Below are positions 58,445 through 64,000 of a stretch of DNA of 64,000 nt, piece after piece. The notes under the pieces were generated by a model. It saw only the letters and a program-made list of their open reading frames with translations, searched no databases and was not told where the DNA came from. This stretch comes from Heterocephalus glaber (Eukaryota > Chordata > Mammalia > Rodentia > Bathyergidae). The stretch is from assembly GCF_000247695.1 (NCBI RefSeq), contig NW_004624784.1, positions 12,535,988 through 12,599,987 of the forward strand, in the 5' to 3' direction. The stretch's first letter is position 1. Each line of letters starts with the position of its first letter. Position numbers and translations under genes: made by a program.

Positions 58445-58803
58445 TTGTTTATGTATGTATGTATTTGGTACCAAGGATTGAACTCAGGACCTTGCGCTTG
58501 CAAGGCAGGTGCAGCACCACTGAGCTAAATATATATGTTTTTTGTTTTTTTGTCTCCCCCCGCCCGCCTCCCAGTACCGGGGATTGAACTCAGGACCTTA
58601 TGCTTGTGAGGTAGGCATGTTGCCACTGAGCCAAGTCCCCGGCCCAGGCCATTTATTTTAAAGAATGTCCTCCAATTTGGATATTTTTTTCCTCACTATC
58701 AAGATTCAGATTATGAATTTTTTTTTTGGTACTAGGGATCGAACTGAGGACCTTGCGCTTGTGGGGTCAGGTGGCAGAACCACTGAGCTAAATCCCCGGC
58801 CCA
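58445..58803 (-). repeat. Three reverse ID SINEs
   Basis: 58462-58530, 58545-58648 and 58719-58803, all reverse. 'aggccattttatt' flanks the first pair and 'cagattatgaattttt' flanks the last. Confidence 0.9.
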
Positions 58804-58944
58804 GATTATGAATTTTTGACAGGAATGTCAGTCAACTGATGTGTCCTCTCATAGCGCCTAGAAATCGTTGTTGGTTTGCCTCATTGATAACTTTGGTACT
58901 TAATTCAGATGGTATTCGCTGTAATCAGTTCTTTCTGGTTAGTT

Positions 58945-59275
58945 GATTAATTGCATTACTGGGGATTGAACCCAGAGCCTTCACACTGAGCTATATATCT
59001 GGCCTTTTTTTTTGGTACCAGGGATCAAACTCAGGACTTCACGCTTTCCAGGCAGGCACTGTGCCACTGTGCAACATCCCCAGCTCTGGCCATTTTTTAT
59101 TTTTGGTACTGGGGATCAAACTCTAGTCCTTGTGCTTGCAAGGCAGATGGCAGAACCACTAAGCTAAATCCCCTGCCCTGGCCATTTTTATTTTGACATG
59201 GGTTCTTACTAAGTTTGAGGCTGGACTTGAACTTGTGATCTTCCTGCCTCAGCCACTCAGAGTGCTGAATTTGGT
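58945..59275 (-). repeat. B4-type dimer interrupted by two IDs
   Basis: ID-like unit at 58950-59005, then reverse IDs at about 59006-59090 and 59100-59178, then the B1-like unit at 59190-59270. 'ctggccatttt' at 59085 and again at 59178 brackets the second ID. Confidence 0.85.
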
Positions 59276-59409
59276 ATTGTTTTCATGTACTGTATTTACA
59301 TATTATATATGAATCTCTTTACTACATGTATGTAGTAATTTTGTATGTTTTTAACCTTTGAATAATACCTTTGAATGTATGTTTCAGCAGAGTATCATCC
59401 ATGTTAACA

Positions 59410-59600
59410 GTGTCACTACAGGGTATGGTGGTGCATATCTGTAATCTTATCACCCTGGGAGGCTGAGGCAGGAGAATCACAAGTTTGATTCCAGCCTCAG
59501 CAATTTAGAGACAGCAAGACCTTGTCTCAAAATTTAAAATAAAACTGGGGATGTAAGCTCAGTTCTGAGTTCCAGGTTCTATCCCCAGTACCATTAAAAA
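59410..59600 (+). repeat. B4-type SINE dimer
   Basis: 'tatggtggtgcatatctg', 'ggctgaggcaggagaatcac', then an ID-like unit ending 'tctatccccagtacc'. Confidence 0.85.
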
Positions 59601-59754
59601 AATTAGCTACAATGTATTCATTTTACTCTTTAATAAATGGTACATAGTCTATGGCTATATATGAAATTACCAGTTGATTTTCTCATTGATGGAAATTTAC
59701 ATTATTTACTGTATACCTTTATTAAAACTAGATGTTTTGGTTTTTCTTTTTCTT

Positions 59755-59850
59755 TCTTTCTTTTTTTTTTTTTGGTCCTGGGGATCAAACTCAAGCACCT
59801 TGTGCTTGCAAGGCAGGTGGTGGCACCACGGAGCTAAATCCCCAGCCCTG
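59755..59850 (-). repeat. ID-type SINE
   Basis: Reverse ID; 'gatgttttggtttttc' and 'ctgttttggttgttc' flank it. Confidence 0.9.
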
Positions 59851-59859
59851 TTTTGGTTG

Positions 59860-60105
59860 TTCTTGACATAAGTTAACAGACTTTAAGACTGTCTATGGAA
59901 AAAAATCAGTCAAATGAAAAGAAATAGACATAAATATTTTAATAAATATTTTTAAAAGCTTGCATGACAAAGATGGACTATCTTTACTAATATGTCATAT
60001 GCCCAGACTTTGGTTTATAAATACTACTCTCCAGTGAAAAGAACCAGGAGTTCTAGGAGATATGGTTGATTCTGTAAGTGGAGCAAGGAAAATAAAAGGT
60101 GAACC
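59860..60105. other. Intronic stretch, nothing recognised
   Basis: No exon or clear repeat. Confidence 0.4.
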
Positions 60106-60107
60106 TG

Positions 60108-60245
60108 GAAGCCAGGCATTGTGGTGCAGACCTGTAATCCCAGTATTTTGAGAGGCTGACACAGGAGGCTCAGCCTGGGCAATTTAGCAAGACTCCATTG
60201 CAGAATAAAGAAGGGATGGGGTTGTAGCTCCTCAGTACTACCCTA
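60108..60245 (+). repeat. B4-type SINE dimer, degraded
   Basis: 'ccaggcattgtggtgcag', 'gcctgggcaatttagcaag', 'ggggttgtagctc'. Confidence 0.75.
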
Positions 60246-60735
60246 GGAAAGTGGGAGGCTTATAATATCTTGTAATGCAAAGAAACAATGAAGTAATCAA
60301 AAGAGTGAAAACAAGATAGGTGGCAAGAGTGTATGTTCTAGGTGTATCTCACAGAAGACATGTGATATTGGTTTGTCTCATTGATATTTTGATCACTGAA
60401 AGCCAACCTCAAAGAGCAACCAAAGTGTGAAATAGAAAATTTGAGCATCATAAATGTCACTATGACTAGTATATAATTCAAAGATATTCATGAATCTTTT
60501 CTGCCATAAATAATTAAATGAATTAAATAGAGGAGAAGACACAAATCTTCATAGAAGAATTTAATATAGAAAGGAGGGAAAAGAAAAATAATCTTTCGAC
60601 CACCACAGTAATAATGAGTATAGGCAGTGTCCGTTGATAAATATCAAAATTGGTGGACACAGCTTTAAAGAGAAACTATATGTCATTTTCCTGTCCTCAC
60701 AATATCTCCCTCTAAATTTTGGTACGTTAATGTAT
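60246..60735. other. Intronic stretch, nothing recognised
   Basis: No exon or clear repeat. Confidence 0.4.
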
Positions 60736-60739
60736 GACT

Positions 60740-60962
60740 ACAGGTTCTTTGTTTTGTTTTTGTTTTTGCAGTACTGCAGGATTGAACTTAGAGGTGCTTA
60801 CCATTGAGCCATATCCCTAGATCTTTATTAATCTTTTGGGGTTTTGATTTTTGGACACAGGGTCTTGCTAAGTTGCCCAGATAGGATTTGAAATTGTGAT
60901 TCTCCTGCATCAGTCTCCCTATGTGCTGAGATTACAGGCCTTTACCACCAAGCCCAACTTAT
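60740..60962 (-). repeat. B4-type SINE dimer
   Basis: Reverse ID-like unit (cagtactgcaggattgaac) followed by reverse B1-like unit (gacacagggtcttgctaag). Confidence 0.8.
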
Positions 60963-61274
60963 TTTTGATATCCCTCCTTCCAGCATGAGGAGCTTAATTC
61001 ACCTGACCTTTAGTGTCTTGCTTCTATTTATTTTTTAGGAAAAATAATAACTTATTTGTTACAGTGGAGAAGTTTTGCAAGTGATCAATGATAACATCCC
61101 AATAATAGCTTATGTTAATGTCACGTACCCCCTGCAACAAGGTGGACATATTGCCGCTGGCAGTATTCCTAGAAATCTGTAACCTCAGCCTATTCATGAT
61201 AAAACATCAAACTCAATTTGAGAGGCACCCTACAAAAGCAGCTGATCACTACTTATCTGAAGCGTCACAGTAGT

Positions 61275-61465
61275 CAGGTGAGGTGTCACATGCCTTGGAG
61301 CTACCTTGGGCTACCTTGGAGGCTGGGGAAGGAGAATCACAAGTTCAAGGCCAGCCTTGACAGTAGCAAAACTTTGTCTCAAGATGAAATAAAAAGGACT
61401 GGGGTGTAGTTTGCAGCTAGTGTGCTTGCCTAGCATGTGCAGACCCCTGGGTTCAAGATCATAAA
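61275..61465 (+). repeat. B4-type SINE dimer
   Basis: 'caggtgaggtgtcacatgc', 'caagttcaaggccagcc', then ID-like 'gcttgcctagcatgtgcag'. Confidence 0.8.
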
Positions 61466-61705
61466 AGATAAGGAAAGATTAGAATGCTATCCCAGAGTAG
61501 AAAGACTAAAGAGATGAAGACTAAATGCAACATGGTATCCTGAATTGATTCCAGAAGAGGAAAAGGGCATTAGTGAAAAAATTGGTAAGAGTTGAATAAT
61601 AAACTGTTTAATTGATATGTTTACTAATGTTCACTTATTAGTTTTCATAAATGTATCATATTTATGAAAGATGCTAACAGTGGGGGAAGCTGAGGGAGTG
61701 AGTTT

Positions 61706-61776
61706 TTTTTTTTTCTTCTGGTACCAGGGATCGAACTCAGGCAGGGGAAGCACCACTGAGCTAAATCCCCGGCCCA
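61706..61776 (-). repeat. ID-type SINE, internally deleted
   Basis: 'ggtaccagggatcgaactcag' then directly the A-box end, lacking the middle. Confidence 0.85.
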
Positions 61777-62129
61777 TGCATACTCTTAATTTTTGCAACT
61801 CTCCTGTAGACCTCAAATTATTTCAAAGTAAAGTATTTTTCTAAATGTAAAACAATCATGATTAAAGTAAGTATTGAGCTGGTACTCAATACTAACTATG
61901 AAATACTGTGTAGTTTTCCTTTGGTATCCATAGGGGACTGGCCCCGAGACACTGCCTACAAAGCCAAATCCACAAACGTTTTAGTTCCTTTTATAGAATG
62001 GCATATGACCTACACATAATCATCTCCAGATTACTTACAATACCCAATATAAATCAAATGCTATGTAAATGTTTATTTTCTAGGGAATAATGACAGTAAA
62101 ATGTCTTTACATATTCAGTATGGAGACTT

Positions 62130-62250
62130 TTTTTTTTTTAGACGGAGTCTTTCTATGTAGTTCAAATTTGCCTTGAAACTTTGTAGCCTAGGCTGGCCTT
62201 GAACTTGAGTGCTGGGTTTGCAGGCGTGCACCACCATGCCTGGTTCTCAG
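62130..62250 (-). repeat. B1 SINE
   Basis: Reverse B1 ('agacggagtctttctatg', 'gcaggcgtgcaccaccatgc'). Confidence 0.85.
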
Positions 62251-62559
62251 ATAATTGTAGTTCATTGAATCTTCGGATACAGAGCTGGGGCTATAGAGGG
62301 CTGGCTGTATTCCCAAAACATCCAACTCTAAACTAGATTTAACTACCATTTTTCACAAAATGCATGGGCCAAATGAACATGTCCACTACAGGAATGCAGT
62401 CAGCAAAATTTAGACTATAAAAGGTCATATATATATGTCAGACAATCGCGCCCCCCCCCACTTTTTTGGAGGTTAAGAGTAGGAAAAATTTATTCAGAGA
62501 AAGAAAGCTTCTGTCTAAGAGAGAAGGGGACCGGAAAGTGGGTTGCCCCCTCCAACCTT

Positions 62560-62632
62560 TTTTTTGCAGTACCGGTGATCGAACTCAGGACCTTGCACTT
62601 GTGAGGCAGGCATTGAGCTAAATCCCCAGCCC
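62560..62632 (-). repeat. ID-type SINE
   Basis: Reverse ID with short internal deletion ('agtaccggtgatcgaactc'). Confidence 0.85.
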
Positions 62633-62824
62633 TTTTTCCTCCCTTTTTTATTAGTATATGTTCGTGATAAGTAGTAAGAGCAGTCTAGTACAATCATTGT
62701 GGGAATTGGCATGTATGCATATTGCATCTTGATCCTTTTTACTTCAAGGTCAGATGATTGTTATGTTTTTCAGAAGAGTAAATTTGAGAGGTGGTAGCAG
62801 AGGGGAAACCTCTAATTACAAGGA

Positions 62825-63072
62825 ATTTAGAACTGGATGTGGTGGCACACACCTGTAATCCCAGCACTGGCAAGCAAGGCTATGGCTGAGGCAGGAGGAT
62901 AGCTAAGACATCAAGACCAGCCTGGCCTACGTAGTGAGTTCAAGGCCAACTTGAACGAAAAAAAGAAAAGAAAAGAAAAACCCTGTGTGTGTGGGGGGGG
63001 GTGTGGCTCAGTGGTAGACGACTTGCCTAAGTATTCCTGAGCCCCTGGGTTCTATCCCCAGAACAGAGAGAA
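62825..63072 (+). repeat. B1 SINE followed by older ID
   Basis: 62828-62965 B1; 62985-63070 old ID ('gtgtggctcagtggtagac', 'ctgggttctatccccag'). Confidence 0.85.
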
Positions 63073-63189
63073 GGAGAGAAAATATGAATATTAATTCTAT
63101 TTGACTTAGACTCCTAATGTGTAAATTTTTTCATTATAGTAAACATGATGTGTCAGTAGATATTATGTGGCCATTAAAAATAGCTTTAT

Positions 63190-63278
63190 GGGGCCGGGGA
63201 TTTAGCTCAGTGGTTTCGCTGCCTGCTGTGTAAGCGCAAGGACCCGAGTTCAATCCCCGGTACCAAAAAAAAAAAAAG
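63190..63278 (+). repeat. ID-type SINE, young
   Basis: 'ggtttcgctgcctgctgtg' subtype with A13 tail; 'agctttat' occurs on both sides. Confidence 0.95.
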
Positions 63279-63285
63279 CTTTATA

Positions 63286-63551
63286 ATCGCTTCTTGGCCT
63301 TTTGGCTAAAATCAAATGTAGTATCTGTTCTTTTCTTTTTTTGTACCAGGGATAGAACTCAGGACCTTGCACTTGTGAGTCAGGCAGAAGCACCACTGAG
63401 CTAAATCCCCAGCAGTGTAGTACCTGTTCTTAACAATTTAATATCTGATAATGTCTTCTGAAAACAATATATTAAATGGATTTTTGGAGCTAGGAGATAG
63501 AATTGGAACTTGCTCTGTCTACTCCATGCATCGACCTTGTACCTCTGGGGA
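63286..63551 (+). pseudogene. U2 snRNA pseudogene split by an ID SINE
   Basis: 63286-63332 matches U2 from its first base (atcgcttcttggccttttgg) through the branch-point recognition area (gtagtatctg). The match resumes at 63416 and continues through 'aatatattaaatggattttt' and the Sm-site region to 63551, where part of the 3' stem is missing. A reverse ID (63333-63415) separates the halves, with 'tgtagtatctgttctt'/'tgtagtacctgttctt' duplicated around it. No snRNA promoter upstream (an ID SINE lies there). U2 pairs with the intron branch point in the spliceosome; this copy is inactive. Confidence 0.9.
63333..63415 (-). repeat. ID-type SINE inside U2 pseudogene
   Basis: Reverse ID ('tgtaccagggatagaactc', 'ccactgagctaaatcccc'). 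Confidence 0.95.
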
Positions 63552-63555
63552 AATA

Positions 63556-63792
63556 CACACACACACACATTTATTTATTTATTTATTTTATTTAAAAAGC
63601 CAGGCATGGTGGAATATGCCTGTAATTCCAACACTCTGGGAGACACTCAGGCAGAGGGATCACAAGTTTGAGCAAGCCTGGGCAATTTAATGACTTTATG
63701 AGACCCCGTCTCAAAATGAAAAATGAAAAGGGCTGGGGATGTAATTCAGGGCAAAGGCCCTGGGTTCAATCCCTGGTGCCACTAGAAAAAAA
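63556..63792 (+). repeat. Simple repeats and B4-type SINE dimer
   Basis: (CA)n and (TTTA)n at 63556-63592, then a B4 dimer at 63597-63780 with both units intact ('agccaggcatggtgg' ... 'gggttcaatccctggtgcc'). Confidence 0.9.
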
Positions 63793-63854
63793 GAAAAGAA
63801 AAAAACCCTATGTATCTACATAGAAAAATGCTTCTGATATGTTTCTGAGTGCTC

Positions 63855-64000
63855 TTATAATGGCTGCCACATTTTGAGTACCTACTGTGTGCCAGACTAT
63901 AGCCAAGTTCTTTTCCTAGAACTCTTATCTTAACTCTAGAACAGTTGCCAGTAGATTGAATACCAAGATTCAGATCATATATTTGCTTAAGGTCACAGAA
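63855..64000 (-). repeat. MIR SINE
   Basis: 'gagtacctactgtgtgccag' and 'ttgcttaaggtcacagaa' follow reverse MIR; cut by the window end. Confidence 0.75.

Larger units (their letters stand above)
57066..64000 (+). other. PAFAH1B2: PAFAH1B2 intron 2 (5' portion)
   Basis: No sequence resembling the next coding exon was found up to the window end, so intron 2 exceeds 6.9 kb. Mostly SINE-derived. Confidence 0.8.

Noticed and set aside
57100..64000. PAFAH1B2 exon 3 within the window
   Set aside because: I searched by eye for sequence encoding the next segment after a proper acceptor and found none.

Overview
The window is mammalian nuclear DNA from a rodent. It is dense in B1 (7SL-derived) SINEs with the internal tandem duplication typical of rodent B1, tRNA-derived ID-type SINEs (about 60 copies), and B1+ID dimers of the B4 type. 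The young ID copies have an unusual body ending in GGTACC plus an A-tail, unlike mouse or rat ID as I remember it. This suggests a non-murid rodent, possibly a castorimorph such as beaver or kangaroo rat; that placement is only a guess.

Two protein-coding genes can be recognised, both by first-exon evidence. On the minus strand, 11499-11777 is coding exon 1 of SIK3 (salt-inducible kinase 3): 93 codons running from an alanine-rich N-terminus into the glycine-rich loop of the kinase domain. It sits in a CpG island, and SIK3 intron 1 fills 1-11498. On the plus strand, a CpG island at about 47.3-48.1 kb carries the noncoding first exon of PAFAH1B2 (donor after 47587). The first coding exon (27 codons) lies at 56985-57065, followed by intron 2 to the window end. 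Head-to-head SIK3 and PAFAH1B2 is the order I remember from human 11q23.3. The roughly 35 kb between them is intergenic and almost entirely repeat-derived.

Region by region: 0-11.5 kb is SIK3 intron with old L1, L2 and MIR fragments and few SINEs. 11.5-12.1 kb is the SIK3 promoter. 12-17 kb is intergenic with a solo MaLR-like LTR. At 17.4-19.0 kb lies a complete minus-strand MaLR-type provirus with a perfect 5-bp target duplication. 21.2-22.4 kb holds an L1 ORF1-only (HAL1-like) element. 24.7-31.4 kb is a decayed class I endogenous retrovirus (integrase and envelope remnants) into which a plus-strand MaLR provirus has inserted (26.1-28.7 kb). At 35.4-35.7 kb an AAGGG pentanucleotide array contains a 100-N assembly gap. 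36-46.6 kb holds more LTRs, an old L1 and many SINEs. 47-48.2 kb is the PAFAH1B2 promoter. 49.4-64 kb is intronic, with an L1 that carries a B1 that carries a hAT transposon, a second hAT copy with a perfect 8-bp target duplication, small-RNA retropseudogenes and many SINEs.

The most unusual items are: (i) a 149-bp insertion joining an ID SINE transcript, including a unique trailer ending in TTTT, to the first 30 nt of U6 snRNA, flanked by a perfect 17-bp duplication; (ii) a second, tailless U6 5' fragment with its own 17-bp duplication; (iii) a short nonautonomous hAT family that was mobile after rodent B1 SINEs had spread; (iv) a U2 snRNA pseudogene split by an ID SINE. No operon, CRISPR array or prokaryotic system is present.
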